From: Paraburkholderia acidisoli | GTDB taxonomy: Bacteria > Pseudomonadota > Gammaproteobacteria > Burkholderiales > Burkholderiaceae | DNA length: 64,000 nt | Direction of reading: 5' to 3' | NCBI RefSeq assembly: GCF_009789675.1 | Contig: NZ_CP046914.1 | Location: 186,001 to 250,000, forward strand | Position numbers and translations under genes: made by a program | Notes under the pieces: generated by a model | The model's input: the letters and a program-made list of their open reading frames with translations, nothing else | Told to the model about the DNA's origin: nothing | The model's database searches: none | In this document: positions 36,616-47,004 of the stretch, in pieces | How the letters are laid out: every line of letters starts with the position of its first letter | How positions within the stretch are numbered: position 1 is the stretch's first letter

Positions 36616-37572
36616 ATGGCGCAACTCACGATGACACCCAGCAGCCGGGCGACGCTGCAAAAACTCGGGCCGTTTATCGCCCTGCTCATCATCGCGGTCG
36701 GTCTCTCGATCGTGAGCCCCGACTTTCTCACCGTCGACAATCTGCTCAACGTGATGCGTCAGGCGTCGATCAACGCGCTCATCGCGTTCGGCATGACGCT
36801 CGTGATCCTGCTCGGCGGCATCGATCTTTCGGCGGGCTCGGTGCTCGCGCTCTCCTCGGTCATCATCGCCACGCTGCTGAGTTCGGGCACGCCCGCCGTG
36901 CTCGCCACGCTCGCGGGTCTCGTGGCCGGCGGCCTGATGGGTCTCGCGAACGGCCTCGTCATCAGCAAGGGCAAGGTCGCGCCGTTCATCGCCACGCTCG
37001 GCTCCATGACGGTGCTGCGCGGCCTCGCGCTCGTGGTCTCGAACGGCAGCCCGATCAGCAGCTTCAACAGCGACTTCTTCTCGCTGCTCGGCGGCGGTTA
37101 TGTGGCGCGCCTCGTGCCGATTCCCGTGATCCTCATGCTCGTGATGTTCGCGGGCTTCTGGGTGCTGCTGCGCAAGACCGTGTTCGGCCGCCATATCTAC
37201 GCGACGGGCGGCAACGCCGAGTCGGCGAAGCTCTCGGGCGTGAAGGTCGACCGCATTCAGCTGTGGGTCTATACGATCTCGGGCGTGATGTCGGCGCTCG
37301 CGGGCATCGTGCTGACCTCGCGCCTGAACTCCGCGCAGCCCACCGCCGGTACCGGCTACGAACTCGACGCCATCGCGGCGGTCGTGCTCGGCGGCACGAG
37401 CCTCACGGGCGGGCGCGGCTGGATCTTCGGCACGCTCGTGGGCGCGCTGCTGATCGGCGTGCTCAACAACGGCCTCAATCTGCTCGACGTCTCGTCGTTC
37501 TACCAGCAGGTCATCAAGGGCGGCGTGATTCTGCTCGCCGTGCTGATCGACCGCGGCAACAAGAAGTCGTAA
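36616..37572 (+). CDS. rbsC: Ribose ABC transporter, permease
   Basis: 318 residues, about eight to ten membrane helices. GMTLVILLGGIDLSAGSVLALSS and LGGTSLTGGRGWIFGTLVGAL are conserved in CUT2 permeases. It forms the membrane channel for ribose with RbsA and RbsB. It lies 105 bp downstream of rbsA. Confidence 0.95.
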   Translation: MAQLTMTPSSRATLQKLGPFIALLIIAVGLSIVSPDFLTVDNLLNVMRQASINALIAFGMTLVILLGGIDLSAGSVLALSSVIIATLLSSGTPAVLATLAGLVAGGLMGLANGLVISKGKVAPFIATLGSMTVLRGLALVVSNGSPISSFNSDFFSLLGGGYVARLVPIPVILMLVMFAGFWVLLRKTVFGRHIYATGGNAESAKLSGVKVDRIQLWVYTISGVMSALAGIVLTSRLNSAQPTAGTGYELDAIAAVVLGGTSLTGGRGWIFGTLVGALLIGVLNNGLNLLDVSSFYQQVIKGGVILLAVLIDRGNKKS

Positions 37573-37697
37573 CGCATTTTTATCGTGCCGCGCCGCGTGA
37601 CTTCACCGTCGCGCGCGCGGCGTGACAATACCGCTTTCGTAGCAATCCTGATTAATTTTTCACTTCACGCTCTATCCATAACTACGAGGAGATGACT

Positions 37698-38666
37698 ATG
37701 CAACAGCACGTTACGCCCCGATTCTCGAAGCTTTTCGCCGCGCTCGTCGCGGGTTCGCTCGCTCTCGGCCTCGCGGCCTGCTCGAAGGAAGGTCCGTCCA
37801 GCTCGTCGGACGCGGCCGCCAGCGGCGCCTCGGCACCGGCGGCGGGCGGCGCCGTCGTGGTCGGCCTGTCGATCTCGACGCTGAACAACCCGTTCTTCGT
37901 CTCGCTCAAGAAGGGCGCCGAAGACGAAGCGAAGAAAGACGGCGTGACGCTCATCACCGTCGACGCGCAGAACGATCCGGCCAAACAGCAGGCCAGCGTG
38001 GAAGACCTGATCCAGAAGAAGGTCAACGTCATCCTGATCAATCCGACCGATTCCTCGGCGGTGGCGAACGTCGTGAAGGAAGCCACGGACAAGGGCATCA
38101 AGGTCGTCTCGCTCGACCGCAGCGTGAACGGCGCCGAAGTCAGCTCGCATATCGCCTCAGACAACAAGGCCGGCGGCAAGATGGCTGCCGACTTCCTCGC
38201 CGACAAACTCGGCGGCAAGGGCAACATCGTCGAACTGCAAGGCATTCCGGGTTCCTCGGCGGCCAACGAGCGCGGCGCGGGCTTCGACGACGAAGTCGCG
38301 GCGAAGGGCGGCGTGAAGATCGCCACGAAGCAGCCCGCCGACTTCGATCGCGCCAAGGGTCTTTCGGTAATGGAAAACATCATCCAGAGCAACAAGGACA
38401 TCCAGGGCGTGTTCGCGCAGAACGACGAGATGGCGCTGGGCGCGGTCAAGGCGCTGCAAGCCGCCGGCCTCAAGAACGTGGCCGTGGTGGGCTTCGACGC
38501 CACCGACGACGCGATCGCCGCCGTGAAGGCCGGCCAGATGGCCGCGACCGTGCAGCAGCAGCCGGAGCTGATCGGCCAGTACGGCGTGCAGACGGCGAAG
38601 AAGCTCGTGGACGGCCAGCCGGTCGACAAGTTCATCCCCGTGCCGCTGAACCTCTTCAAGCAGTAA
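37698..38666 (+). CDS. rbsB: Ribose-binding protein, predicted lipoprotein
   Basis: 322 residues, periplasmic-binding protein type I. VVGLSISTLNNPFFVSLKKG begins the mature sugar-binding fold, and EVVGFDATDD-like segments follow. The N-terminus has a lipobox LGLAAC with Cys at about residue 28, then a Ser/Ala/Gly-rich linker, so it should be lipid-anchored, unlike soluble E. coli RbsB. The ATG at 37698 is preferred because GAGGAG at 37686-37691 abuts the ATG at 37692. It is the last gene of the operon and is followed by a terminator. Confidence 0.95.
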   Translation: MQQHVTPRFSKLFAALVAGSLALGLAACSKEGPSSSSDAAASGASAPAAGGAVVVGLSISTLNNPFFVSLKKGAEDEAKKDGVTLITVDAQNDPAKQQASVEDLIQKKVNVILINPTDSSAVANVVKEATDKGIKVVSLDRSVNGAEVSSHIASDNKAGGKMAADFLADKLGGKGNIVELQGIPGSSAANERGAGFDDEVAAKGGVKIATKQPADFDRAKGLSVMENIIQSNKDIQGVFAQNDEMALGAVKALQAAGLKNVAVVGFDATDDAIAAVKAGQMAATVQQQPELIGQYGVQTAKKLVDGQPVDKFIPVPLNLFKQ

Positions 38667-38724
38667 GTTCTCGCGCGCGTGGCAACGTAGTACCATCGGC
38701 GGAACGTTTTCGCCGATGCGCGTG

Positions 38725-38761
38725 ATGCGCCCCGTCCGCAAAACGGGGCGCATTATTTTTT
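38725..38761 (+). terminator. Rho-independent terminator between rbsB and the LacI-type regulator
   Basis: ATGCGCCCCGT (38725-38735) and ACGGGGCGCAT (38743-38753) form an 11-bp perfect stem with a 7-base loop, followed by TATTTTTT. It ends rbs transcription, so the downstream regulator needs its own promoter and cannot start within this hairpin. Confidence 0.9.
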
Positions 38762-38781
38762 GTACGCCGCCTGCACGTTGC

Positions 38782-38790
38782 ATTACGTTT
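38782..38790 (+). promoter_or_regulatory. ATTACGTTT motif upstream of the LacI-type regulator
   Basis: Second copy of the 9-mer seen upstream of rbsK (33618-33626), 19 bases before the regulator's first ATG and inside a GCAT...ATGC flank. Candidate autoregulatory LacI-family operator. Confidence 0.35.
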
Positions 38791-38808
38791 CGATGCGTGC
38801 ATGGCAAC

Positions 38809-39867
38809 ATGTCGATCACTCAATTGCCAACAGGAAACCGCGTGTCCCAGTTCGAGCGACTGACCATCGACGACATTGCCCGTCTCGCGGAAGTCTCGCG
38901 CACGACAGCGAGCATGGTGCTGAACGGCAACGCCGAGCGTTACCGCATCTCGGCGGCCACGGTCGAGCGCGTGCTCAAGGTGGCGAAGGAGCATCACTTC
39001 ACGCCGTCGCAGTCGGCGCGCGCGTTGCGTTCGCGGCGCAGCAACACGATCGGCCTCGTGATTCCCGACCTCACGAACTCCGCGCACGCGGCGCTCGCGC
39101 AGGCCATGGAATGGCAGTGCCGCGAGCAGTATCGCTATCAGTTGATGATCGTGACGAGCGACGAAGATCCCGTGCGCGAGACCGAAGGCATCGCGCGGCT
39201 CGTGGCGCAACAGGTGGATGGCGTGGTGGTGGTGCCGTGCACGGCCGAAGCGTCGCGCTACGAGAAGTGGGTCAAGCGCCTGCCGCTCGTGTTCGCCGAC
39301 CGCCGCGTGGAAGAGAGCACGATTCCGTTCGTGGTCACCGACGCGGCCGGCATGGTGGAGAGGCTCGTAAGCGAATCGCTCTCGCAGGGCGCGCGCGAAG
39401 TGGTGTACTTCGGCGGCCAGCCCGATCTCTCGGTGAGCCGCGACCGTCTCGCGGGTTATCGCCAGGCGCTCGACAAAAACGGCGTAACCGAACATGCCGA
39501 CTGGATATTCCAGCGCGATTACCAACGCGAGTCGGGTTACGCGCTGATGAAGGCGTGGTTCGAGGCGCACGGGCGTTACCCCGAGTCGTTGTTCGCGGGT
39601 TCGATCACGCTGCTCGAAGGCGTGCTGCAATTCATCAACGAAGCGCATCAGCTCGGCCAGGCGCCGGGACGTTTGATGACCTTCGACGACCATCGTCTGC
39701 TCGACTGTCTGCCGCTGCGCATCGACGCCGTGGTGCAGGACAGCCGCGAACTCGCCGCGCATAGCCTGCGCTGCGTGTTCTCGCTGCTCGACGGCGAGGC
39801 GCCGCCCGAATCGCGCGAAGTGCCCGCGCATATTCACTACCGGCAGCGCGGCGAAGTGCGCAGCTGA
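38809..39867 (+). CDS. LacI-family regulator, Cra/FruR-like head (likely ribose operon regulator)
   Basis: 352 residues. HTH at about residues 15-60 (LTIDDIARLAEVSRTTASMV, then LNGNAERYRISAATVERVLK) resembles Cra/FruR in hinge and insert. The effector domain (from about 75, NTIGLVIPDLTNSAHAALAQ) is a periplasmic-binding type I fold. The ATG at 38809 lies after the terminator; a GTG at 38842 with AGGAA upstream is a good alternative. Being next to rbsK-B, it may be the ribose-responsive regulator, but a fructose-type role is possible. Confidence 0.88.
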   Translation: MSITQLPTGNRVSQFERLTIDDIARLAEVSRTTASMVLNGNAERYRISAATVERVLKVAKEHHFTPSQSARALRSRRSNTIGLVIPDLTNSAHAALAQAMEWQCREQYRYQLMIVTSDEDPVRETEGIARLVAQQVDGVVVVPCTAEASRYEKWVKRLPLVFADRRVEESTIPFVVTDAAGMVERLVSESLSQGAREVVYFGGQPDLSVSRDRLAGYRQALDKNGVTEHADWIFQRDYQRESGYALMKAWFEAHGRYPESLFAGSITLLEGVLQFINEAHQLGQAPGRLMTFDDHRLLDCLPLRIDAVVQDSRELAAHSLRCVFSLLDGEAPPESREVPAHIHYRQRGEVRS

Positions 39868-39902
39868 GCGCCGTCAGGCGCGCTCGCCACGCGGCAAACG
39901 CT

Positions 39903-40724
39903 TCAGTCCCAAACCGGCGCCAGGCCCGCCGGGCTCACCTCGCGGCCGTTGCGTTCGAGCGCGGCCAGTTCCCGCATGTCCGCCTCGCTGAGCGCGAGTT
40001 GTTGCGCGAGCAGATTGCTCGCGAGGTTCTCGCGTTTCGTCGACGAGGGAATCACGCAATAGCCGAGTTGCAGCGCCCACGCGAGCGCGACCTGCGCGGG
40101 CGTCGCGCCATGACGCGCGGCAATCGCGCCGATCACCGGATCGCCGAGCACCTTGCCGTACGCGAGCGTCATGTACGAAGTGACCTGAATACCGGCGCCC
40201 TGCAAAAACGCCGCGAGCTTGCGGTTCTGCAGGTAAGGGCTCAACTCGATCTGGTTCGTTGCGATCTCGCCTTCGCCGACCACGTCGATCGCGCGCCGTG
40301 TCTGCTCGATGTTGAAGTTCGAGACGCCGATGGCGCGTGTGAGGCCCTTCGCTTTGGCCTGGGCGAGGGCGGCCATGAAGGTTTCGAGCGCCACGCCGTT
40401 GTCGGGCGCGGGCCAGTGGATCAGCGTGAGATCGACGGCGTCGGTGCGCAGCTTCGCGAGGCTTTCCTCGAGGCTCGGCGCGAGCTTGTCCGGCGCATAG
40501 TGATCGACCCAGATCTTGGTCGTGAGGTAAAGCTCGTCGCGCTTCACGCCCGAGGCGGCGATGGCCGCGCCGACTTCGGCTTCGTTGCCGTAGATCTGCG
40601 CGGTGTCGATGGCGCGATAGCCGAGTTCGAGCGCGTTGCGCACCGAATCGACGACAACCTGACCTTTGAGCCGGAACGTGCCGAGGCCGAAGGCGGGCAC
40701 CGGGGAAGACACTGGATTCATCAC
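39903..40724 (-). CDS. Aldo/keto reductase (2,5-diketo-D-gluconate reductase type)
   Basis: 273 residues, TIM-barrel NADPH-dependent reductase. The catalytic tetrad is visible: Asp and Tyr in [15 protein letters not shown], Lys in LTTKIWVDH and His in [28 protein letters not shown] is also typical. It resembles DkgB. It is followed (on its strand) by no gene of known pathway; the MFS gene upstream by 33 bp may be co-transcribed. Confidence 0.93.
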   Translation of the reverse strand: MMNPVSSPVPAFGLGTFRLKGQVVVDSVRNALELGYRAIDTAQIYGNEAEVGAAIAASGVKRDELYLTTKIWVDHYAPDKLAPSLEESLAKLRTDAVDLTLIHWPAPDNGVALETFMAALAQAKAKGLTRAIGVSNFNIEQTRRAIDVVGEGEIATNQIELSPYLQNRKLAAFLQGAGIQVTSYMTLAYGKVLGDPVIGAIAARHGATPAQVALAWALQLGYCVIPSSTKRENLASNLLAQQLALSEADMRELAALERNGREVSPAGLAPVWD

Positions 40725-40757
40725 ACTCTCCTGAAGATCGATAACGTCACGCGCGTT

Positions 40758-41978
40758 TCAGCAATTCGGCGACGTGGTGGAAGGCACGCGCGCGCGCCGG
40801 TCGAGCACGAACTGGAGCGCCACGAGCGCGAGACCCGCGCCCGCGATGAGTGCGCCCACCACCGGCACCGCCGCGTAACCGAGGCCGTTCGAGAGCGCCG
40901 CGCCGCCCGCCGCCGCGCCGAGCGCATTGCCGAGATTGAACGCGCCCACGTTCACCGAAGACGCGAGGCCAGGCGCTTCGTGGGCCGCGCGCATCACACG
41001 CATCTGCAAGGGCGGCACCACCGCGAAGGTCGCGATGCCCCAGACGAGCAGCGCAACGGCCGCGCCCACATGCGTGAGCGCGAGCACCGGAAACGCGAGC
41101 ATCACGGCGATCAGCAGCAGCAGAAAACCCGCCAGCGTGCCGTCGAGCGAACGGTCCGCGAGACGCCCGCCCGCCGCATTGCCGATCGAAAAGCCCACGC
41201 CGATCAGCACGAGCATGGCGGTCACGAACGCGGGCGAGGCGCCCGTCAATTCGGTGAGCGTGGGCGTGACGTAGGTGTAGAGCGTGAACATCGCGCCCGC
41301 GCCGAGCACCGTGGTCGCGAGCGCGCCCAGCACGACGGGGCGCGTGAGCACGGCGAGTTCGGCGCGCAGGTTCGGCATCGCGCCCGCCTCGCCCCTGGGC
41401 AGCGCGTAGCGCAAACCGGCAATGGCGAGCACGCCGAGACCGGCCGTCGCGACGAACGACATGCGCCAGCCGATCGCGCCGCCGAGCCACGTGGCCGCGG
41501 GCACGCCGCCGATGTTCGCGATCGTGAGGCCCATGAACATGGTGGCCACGGCGCTCGCCTGGCGCTCGCGCGGCACGAAGCTCGCCGCCGCGACCGACCC
41601 GATGCCGAAGAACGCGCCGTGATTCAGGCTCGTCACGAGCCGCGCGAGTAGCAGCGTGGTGTAATCGGGCGCGAGCGCGGCCAGCAGGTTGCCGATCGTG
41701 AAGATGCTCATCAACGCGATCAGCGCCTTGCGGCGCGGCCAGCGCGCGAGCGCCAGCGTCATGAGCGGCGCGCCCACCATCACGCCGATCGCGTAAGCGC
41801 TGATCAGCATGCCCGCGCTGGGGATCGAGACGTGCACGCCCTCGGCGATCACGGGCAGCAGGCCCATGGGCGAGAACTCGGTCGTGCCGATGCCGAACGC
41901 GCCCACGGCGAGCGCGAGCAGCGGCAGGGCCGCGCCGTGCGCCGGCGCGCTGGAGGAATTGGCCTGCGGGGTGGTCAT
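40758..41978 (-). CDS. MFS transporter, DHA1 family (AraJ/YdhP-like)
   Basis: 406 residues, 12 membrane segments. FGIGTTEFSPMGLLPVIAEG in helix 1 is the signature of the AraJ/YdhP/NepI group of exporters. GNAAGGRLADRSLDG in the central loop agrees. Members export arabinose-derived compounds, purine ribonucleosides or drugs. A nearby aldo/keto reductase is on the same strand 33 bp downstream. Confidence 0.9.
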   Translation of the reverse strand: MTTPQANSSSAPAHGAALPLLALAVGAFGIGTTEFSPMGLLPVIAEGVHVSIPSAGMLISAYAIGVMVGAPLMTLALARWPRRKALIALMSIFTIGNLLAALAPDYTTLLLARLVTSLNHGAFFGIGSVAAASFVPRERQASAVATMFMGLTIANIGGVPAATWLGGAIGWRMSFVATAGLGVLAIAGLRYALPRGEAGAMPNLRAELAVLTRPVVLGALATTVLGAGAMFTLYTYVTPTLTELTGASPAFVTAMLVLIGVGFSIGNAAGGRLADRSLDGTLAGFLLLLIAVMLAFPVLALTHVGAAVALLVWGIATFAVVPPLQMRVMRAAHEAPGLASSVNVGAFNLGNALGAAAGGAALSNGLGYAAVPVVGALIAGAGLALVALQFVLDRRARVPSTTSPNC

Positions 41979-42078
41979 GCGAGAGGCTCCGTCGAGAATC
42001 GGGTTTTACTGCAATGCAGCATTGTCCCCGATTCACCCGCGACGAAAAACCGCTCTCACGACCAGACTGTTTTGAATT

Positions 42079-43410
42079 TCAGTCAAGAATGGCCGCAGCG
42101 GCGGCCGTTCGTCCCACGATTTTGCCGCTCATCCGCTTGAGCGGAAACGTGCCGATGAAGGTGAGCACCGCGCACGCGATCATGAAATACGCAGGCGCGA
42201 CCGTCGTGCCGGTCTTGCCGATGAGCCAGGTGCCGATCAACGGCGCGGTGCCGCTGAAGATCGTGAAGCTCAGGTTGAACGCGATCGCCACGCCGCTGAA
42301 GCGCACGCGCGTGGGAAACATGTCGGCGATGATGCACGCGAAGGTGCCGTTGATGAGCGCCGCGCCCAGCCCGCCGAGCAGCATCAGCACGATCAGGTCC
42401 ATCTGGTGCGCGACGAGCGCCGCATAGAACGGCAGCGCGAGCACGATCAGCAGCAGGGCGCCCGCGCGCATCAGGAGACGGCGCGGGATGCTGTCGCCGA
42501 GCCAGCCCACCACGAGAATGCCGAGCGACGCCGTGGCGAGCGCCACGTTCTGCGCCACGGCAACCGTGTGCGGCTCGTAATGCAACACCTTGTCCAGATA
42601 CGCGGGCATGTGCGCGAACAGCAGGCCGTTGTAGCCCGCCGTGGCCGCCGTGGTCACCACGCCCAGCACGACCGCGCGCCAGTGTTCGCGCCACAGTTCC
42701 GCGAACGGATGCTTCGAGGCGAGACCCTTCATGTGCGCGAATTCGGGCGTTTCCTCCAGTTTGCGGCGCAGCCAGAAACCGAGCAGGCCGATCAGCCCGC
42801 CGAACACGAACGCGATGCGCCAGCCGTACGCGGGCACCTGCTCGGGCGTGAGCGCCGCGTGCACCACGAGGTTCATGATCGCCGCGAGCAGCACGCCCGA
42901 ATTCACGCAGAAGAACACGATGCCGCACACGAAACCCGCGCGGCGCGGCACGGTTTCGACCACGTAGGTGATCGAGCCGGGCAACTCGCCGCCGAGGCAA
43001 AAGCCCTGAATCAGCCGCAGGCCGATCATCGTGACGGTGGCCGCGAGACCCCAGCTCGCGTAGGTCGGCACGAGACCCATGCCGATGGTGGAGAGCGACA
43101 CCACGATCACGGAGACGATGAACACGCGGCGCCGCCCGTAGCGGTCGCCGAACCAGCTCAGCACCGCGCCGCCAATGGGCCGCGAGAGATAGCCGATCGC
43201 GAACACGGCGAACGACATCACCAGCGACATCATCGGGTCGAGCATCGAGAAGAACGCGGCGCCGATGAACTGCGCGAACACGCCGTAGACGACGAAATCG
43301 TAAAACTCCAGCGCGCCGCCGAGGCTCGCGAGCACGATCAGCCGCCATTGGCTCGCGGTGAGGCGTTCGCTGGATGCACCGAGCGGGGGGCTCGATTCGA
43401 GTGTGGGCAT
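42079..43410 (-). CDS. MFS transporter, MHS family
   Basis: 443 residues with 12 membrane segments. LGGALEFYDFVVYGVFAQFIG and LSWFGDRYGRRRVFIVSV place it in the metabolite:H+ symporter family. No operon partner on the same strand within 75 bp downstream; the sugar-acid cluster upstream (HIBADH-like gene) is 76 bp away on the same strand and may be part of one transcript. Substrate unknown. Confidence 0.9.
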   Translation of the reverse strand: MPTLESSPPLGASSERLTASQWRLIVLASLGGALEFYDFVVYGVFAQFIGAAFFSMLDPMMSLVMSFAVFAIGYLSRPIGGAVLSWFGDRYGRRRVFIVSVIVVSLSTIGMGLVPTYASWGLAATVTMIGLRLIQGFCLGGELPGSITYVVETVPRRAGFVCGIVFFCVNSGVLLAAIMNLVVHAALTPEQVPAYGWRIAFVFGGLIGLLGFWLRRKLEETPEFAHMKGLASKHPFAELWREHWRAVVLGVVTTAATAGYNGLLFAHMPAYLDKVLHYEPHTVAVAQNVALATASLGILVVGWLGDSIPRRLLMRAGALLLIVLALPFYAALVAHQMDLIVLMLLGGLGAALINGTFACIIADMFPTRVRFSGVAIAFNLSFTIFSGTAPLIGTWLIGKTGTTVAPAYFMIACAVLTFIGTFPLKRMSGKIVGRTAAAAAILD

Positions 43411-43486
43411 GGTTGTCTCCGGGTGTGTTTTTTTGGGTCGATGCCGCGTGTTTTCGCGCGGATAAAGCGCGCTGCTAATTCAATCG

Positions 43487-44413
43487 CTAATCGAGCTCGA
43501 CGGTCACGATCTGCGAAATATCGGCTTCGGCGAGACCTTGCTCGCAGGCACGCGCGAGCCAGCGGCGCACCAGCGCGGCCACCGGCAGCGTCACGCCGTT
43601 CTCGCGCGCGTACGACTCCACGGCGTCGAGATCCTTGAGCATCGTGCGGATCGTGCCGCTCGGCTGCGCGGGAGCCGCGATCATACGCGGTTGCAGCGTT
43701 TGCAGCAGCACCGAGTCGGCCCAGCCGCCCGCGAGCGCGGCCGGCATGCTCGCGGCCTGGATGCCGGTGCGCCGCGCGAGACGCGTGGCTTCCGCAATGC
43801 CCGCGATGGTCGTCATCACGATGGTCTGGTTCGCGAGCTTGGTGGCCTGGCCCGCGCCGCTCGCGCCCATGCGCGTGACGCGCGCGGCGTACGCGCGCAT
43901 GGCGCCGAGCGTCGTGTCGATGGCGTGAGCGTCGCCGCCCGCCATGATCGCGAGCGTGCCTGCCGCCGCGCCCGCCGTGCCGCCCGAGACCGGCGCGTCG
44001 ATCCACGCGCCGCCGGTTTCGTCGTGCCAGCGGCGCGCGAGCGCCTGGGCCTGCGCGGGCGCCATGGTCGAATGATCGACGACGACGAGACCCCGCGGCG
44101 CGCCGCGCGCGAGTCCCTGCGCGCCGAACGCGACCGCTTCCACCGAGGCGTGATCGGCGAGACACAGCATGACCGCTTCGCTGTGCGCCGCGACTTCGGC
44201 GGCGGTTTCGAAAGCGCTGGCCTTGCCCGCCGACGTATTCAGCGACGCACCCAGGGCGTGAGCCTTTTGCGCCGACCGATTCCAGAGCGCCGTCCGAAAT
44301 CCTGCTTCGGCGAGACGGCGCGCCATCGGCAAACCCATCTTGCCGAGACCGCAAAATCCGACGCGCAAACCGTTGTCATGATGGCTGTCATCGTTCATCG
44401 TCTCCGCGTTCAT
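43487..44413 (-). CDS. NAD(P)-dependent beta-hydroxyacid dehydrogenase (HIBADH / tartronate semialdehyde reductase family)
   Basis: 308 residues. The Rossmann motif [20 protein letters not shown] is near residue 17. [18 protein letters not shown] is the substrate-binding motif and the catalytic Lys is in [12 protein letters not shown]. Members reduce or oxidise 3-hydroxyacids such as 3-hydroxyisobutyrate or tartronate semialdehyde. Its ATG overlaps the stop of the IlvD/Edd gene (ATGA), showing coupling in the cluster. Confidence 0.92.
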   Translation of the reverse strand: MNAETMNDDSHHDNGLRVGFCGLGKMGLPMARRLAEAGFRTALWNRSAQKAHALGASLNTSAGKASAFETAAEVAAHSEAVMLCLADHASVEAVAFGAQGLARGAPRGLVVVDHSTMAPAQAQALARRWHDETGGAWIDAPVSGGTAGAAAGTLAIMAGGDAHAIDTTLGAMRAYAARVTRMGASGAGQATKLANQTIVMTTIAGIAEATRLARRTGIQAASMPAALAGGWADSVLLQTLQPRMIAAPAQPSGTIRTMLKDLDAVESYARENGVTLPVAALVRRWLARACEQGLAEADISQIVTVELD

Positions 44414-46167
44414 TCCGTGTCTCCGTGCGTGCGCGCGTCGTACGGCCACTCGACGTTGCCGGAGTGCGTGACGGCGCCCAGATGCGCGGGCCGCACGAGC
44501 GCCGCGTATTTTTCGAGCACGCCCGCCAGCCGCTTCGGCGCTCGCGGCGCGAGTTGCGCGCGGCGTTGCGCGAGTTCGTCGTCGGAAAGCTCGACGTGCA
44601 ATACGCCCTCGCGCGCGTCGATACGAATGCGGTCGCCTTCGCGCAGCAGCGCGATCGGGCCGCCTTCGGCCGCTTCGGGGCCCACGTAGCCGATACACAT
44701 GCCGCGCGTCGCGCCGGAAAAACGGCCGTCGGTGAGCAGCGCGACTTTCTCGCCCATGCCCTGGCCATAGATGGCCGCCGTCACGCTCAGCATCTCGCGC
44801 ATGCCGGGGCCGCCGCGCGGGCCTTCGTTGCGGATCACCAGCACGTCGCCTTCGTGGTAGGTGCGCGCCGCGACCACGGCCATGCAGTCTTCCTCGCATT
44901 CGAAAATGCGCGCCGTGCCCGTGAAGGTCAGCGACTTGAGGCCCGCGATCTTGAGGCACGCGCCGTCCGGCGCGAGGTTGCCGCGCAGGATCACGAGACC
45001 GCCGTTCTGCGAGAGCGGCGCATCGCAGCCGCGCACCACTTCGCCGTCGGGGCCGGCGAATTGCGCGAGCGCCTCGGCGAGCGTCGTGCCGTCGAGCGTG
45101 AGCGCGTCGCCGTGCAGGTGGCCGCCCGCCAGCAGCGCGTTGAGCACGGCCGGCACGCCGCCCGCGTGATGCAGGTCCTGCGCGAGGTAGCGGCCGCCCG
45201 GTTGCAGGTCGCCGATCAGCGGAATGCGCGCGAACACGCGCTCCACGTCGTCGAGCGTGAAGCGGATGCCCGCCTCGTGCGCAATGGCCGGAATGTGCAG
45301 GCAGGCGTTGGTCGAGCCGCCCGTCGCGGCCACGGCGGCGCAGGCGTTCTCGAGGCTTTTCACGGTGACGAGATCGCGCGGCAGCGGGCCGCCCGAGCGC
45401 AACGCGCGCATCACGGTTTCGCCCGCGCGCCGCGAGATCGCGATGCGTTCGCTGTAGACGGCCGGCACCATCGCCGAGCCGAGCGGCGCGAGGCCGAGCG
45501 TTTCGGCCACCATCGCCATGGTGTTGGCCGTGAACTGGCCGGGACACGAACCGGCCGTGGGCGTGCAGCCTTTTTCGATGGCGTCGAGCTGCGCGCGCGT
45601 GATGTCGCCGCGCTGCGCTGCGCCCACGGCTTCGATCGCGTTGAGGATGGTCGCCTGGCGCTGCAGGCCGTGGCCCGCGCCGCCCGGAATCGCACCGGGC
45701 GCCACACCGGGCAGCATCGCGCCGCCGAACAGGAACACGCCGGGCACGTTCACGCGCACCATGCCCATCAGCATGCCGGGCAGCGTCTTGTCGCAGCCGG
45801 CCACGCCCACGAGCGCGTCATAGCCGTGGGCGCGCACGAACAGCTCGACGCTGTCGGCGATCACTTCGCGCGAGACGAGGCTCATGCGCATGCCCGCGTG
45901 GTTCATCGAGGTGCCGTCGGACACGGAAATCGCCGAGCCGCGAATGGGCACGCCGCCGCCCGCCGCCACGCCGAGGCGCACGTTGTCGGAGATCTGGTTC
46001 AGCGACATGGAGCAGGGCGTGTTCTCGCCGAAGGTATCGACGATGGCGACGAAGGGCTTTTGCATCGAGGCGTCGTCGAGCCCCGTGGCGCGCAGGAAGG
46101 CGCGATGCGGCGCGCGCGTGACGCCATCCGTGACGAGGCGGGAGCGGTGCTTGTGGAGATCGGTCAT
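44410..46167 (-). CDS. IlvD/Edd-family dehydratase (sugar-acid or dihydroxy-acid dehydratase)
   Basis: 585 residues. Iron-sulfur cysteines are visible in [32 protein letters not shown] and [37 protein letters not shown] and [20 protein letters not shown] are further family motifs. Members dehydrate aldonic acids or branched-chain precursors. The neighbours (SDR, beta-hydroxyacid dehydrogenase, MFS, LysR) favour sugar-acid catabolism over isoleucine/valine synthesis; no ilv genes are near. The start [10 protein letters not shown] at 46167 is family-like. Confidence 0.93.
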   Translation of the reverse strand: MTDLHKHRSRLVTDGVTRAPHRAFLRATGLDDASMQKPFVAIVDTFGENTPCSMSLNQISDNVRLGVAAGGGVPIRGSAISVSDGTSMNHAGMRMSLVSREVIADSVELFVRAHGYDALVGVAGCDKTLPGMLMGMVRVNVPGVFLFGGAMLPGVAPGAIPGGAGHGLQRQATILNAIEAVGAAQRGDITRAQLDAIEKGCTPTAGSCPGQFTANTMAMVAETLGLAPLGSAMVPAVYSERIAISRRAGETVMRALRSGGPLPRDLVTVKSLENACAAVAATGGSTNACLHIPAIAHEAGIRFTLDDVERVFARIPLIGDLQPGGRYLAQDLHHAGGVPAVLNALLAGGHLHGDALTLDGTTLAEALAQFAGPDGEVVRGCDAPLSQNGGLVILRGNLAPDGACLKIAGLKSLTFTGTARIFECEEDCMAVVAARTYHEGDVLVIRNEGPRGGPGMREMLSVTAAIYGQGMGEKVALLTDGRFSGATRGMCIGYVGPEAAEGGPIALLREGDRIRIDAREGVLHVELSDDELAQRRAQLAPRAPKRLAGVLEKYAALVRPAHLGAVTHSGNVEWPYDARTHGDTE

Positions 46168-46187
46168 GGTCGTAACGGGGTGTTTTT

Positions 46188-46979
46188 TTATACGCTCGCG
46201 AGCAGAAAGCCGTTTTCGGCGGCGATCACCTGGCCCGTGATGGCGGGCGCGTGCTCGGTGAGAAAGAACGCGAGATCGGCGATTTCGGCGGGCTGCGAGA
46301 CGCGTTCGAGCGGCGAATTGGCCGTCATGCGCGCGAGCACGTCGCGGTATTGCGCGGGTTCGAGCGAGCGCAGCAGCAGGCCGTCGTCGACCATGCCGGG
46401 CGCGATCGCGTTCACGCGCACGCGCGGCGCGAGCGAGCGCGCGAGCGAGAGCGTCATCGTGTTGACGGCGCCTTTCGAGGCCGCGTAGGCGATCGACGAG
46501 CCCGTGCCGTTCAGGCCCGCGAGCGAGGAAATGTGGATGACGCTCGCGCTGCGCTTCGCGGTGGCGGACTCGCGCAGCCACGGCGCGGCGGCGCGCGTCA
46601 TCTGAAAGAGGCCGATGGTGTTGACGCGATAGACGCGCTCGAATTCGGCGGCGTCGACATCGTCGAGCTGCGCGTGCGGGATCACGCGCGTAGTGCCCGC
46701 GCAGTTCACGAGCGCGTCGATACGGCGCCAGCGCGCGGTCACGTCGTCCACGGCGCGCAGGCAGGCTTCGTCCTGGCTCACGTCGGCGTCGAACACCAGC
46801 GTTTCGGCGCCATGCGCGCGGCATTCGTCCTGCACGGCAAGCGCGCTCGCGCGCGTGCTGTCGTCGAAATTGCCGATGGCGACGGCCCAGCCCGCGCGCG
46901 CGAAACGCACGGCCGTGGCGGCGCCGATGCCGCTTGCCGCGCCCGTGATCATGCAGACCGGCGTTGCGGAGTAGGTCAT
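46188..46979 (-). CDS. Short-chain dehydrogenase/reductase
   Basis: 263 residues, classical SDR. The cofactor motif is [20 protein letters not shown] and the active site is [27 protein letters not shown] (Ser, Tyr-x3-Lys). NCAGTTRVI is also in place, and the acidic residue after the second strand (IGNFDD) suggests NAD(H) preference. It likely oxidises a sugar or hydroxy-acid for the IlvD/Edd enzyme. It is 20 bp upstream of that gene on the same strand. Confidence 0.92.
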   Translation of the reverse strand: MTYSATPVCMITGAASGIGAATAVRFARAGWAVAIGNFDDSTRASALAVQDECRAHGAETLVFDADVSQDEACLRAVDDVTARWRRIDALVNCAGTTRVIPHAQLDDVDAAEFERVYRVNTIGLFQMTRAAAPWLRESATAKRSASVIHISSLAGLNGTGSSIAYAASKGAVNTMTLSLARSLAPRVRVNAIAPGMVDDGLLLRSLEPAQYRDVLARMTANSPLERVSQPAEIADLAFFLTEHAPAITGQVIAAENGFLLASV

Positions 46980-47004
46980 GTGCGAAGTCCTCTTTTTGAA
47001 AAAA

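Noticed and set aside
44425..46488. 687-residue plus-strand open frame opposite the IlvD/Edd gene
   Set aside because: Arg/His/Ala-rich translation without motifs, while the opposite strand shows intact iron-sulfur dehydratase motifs.
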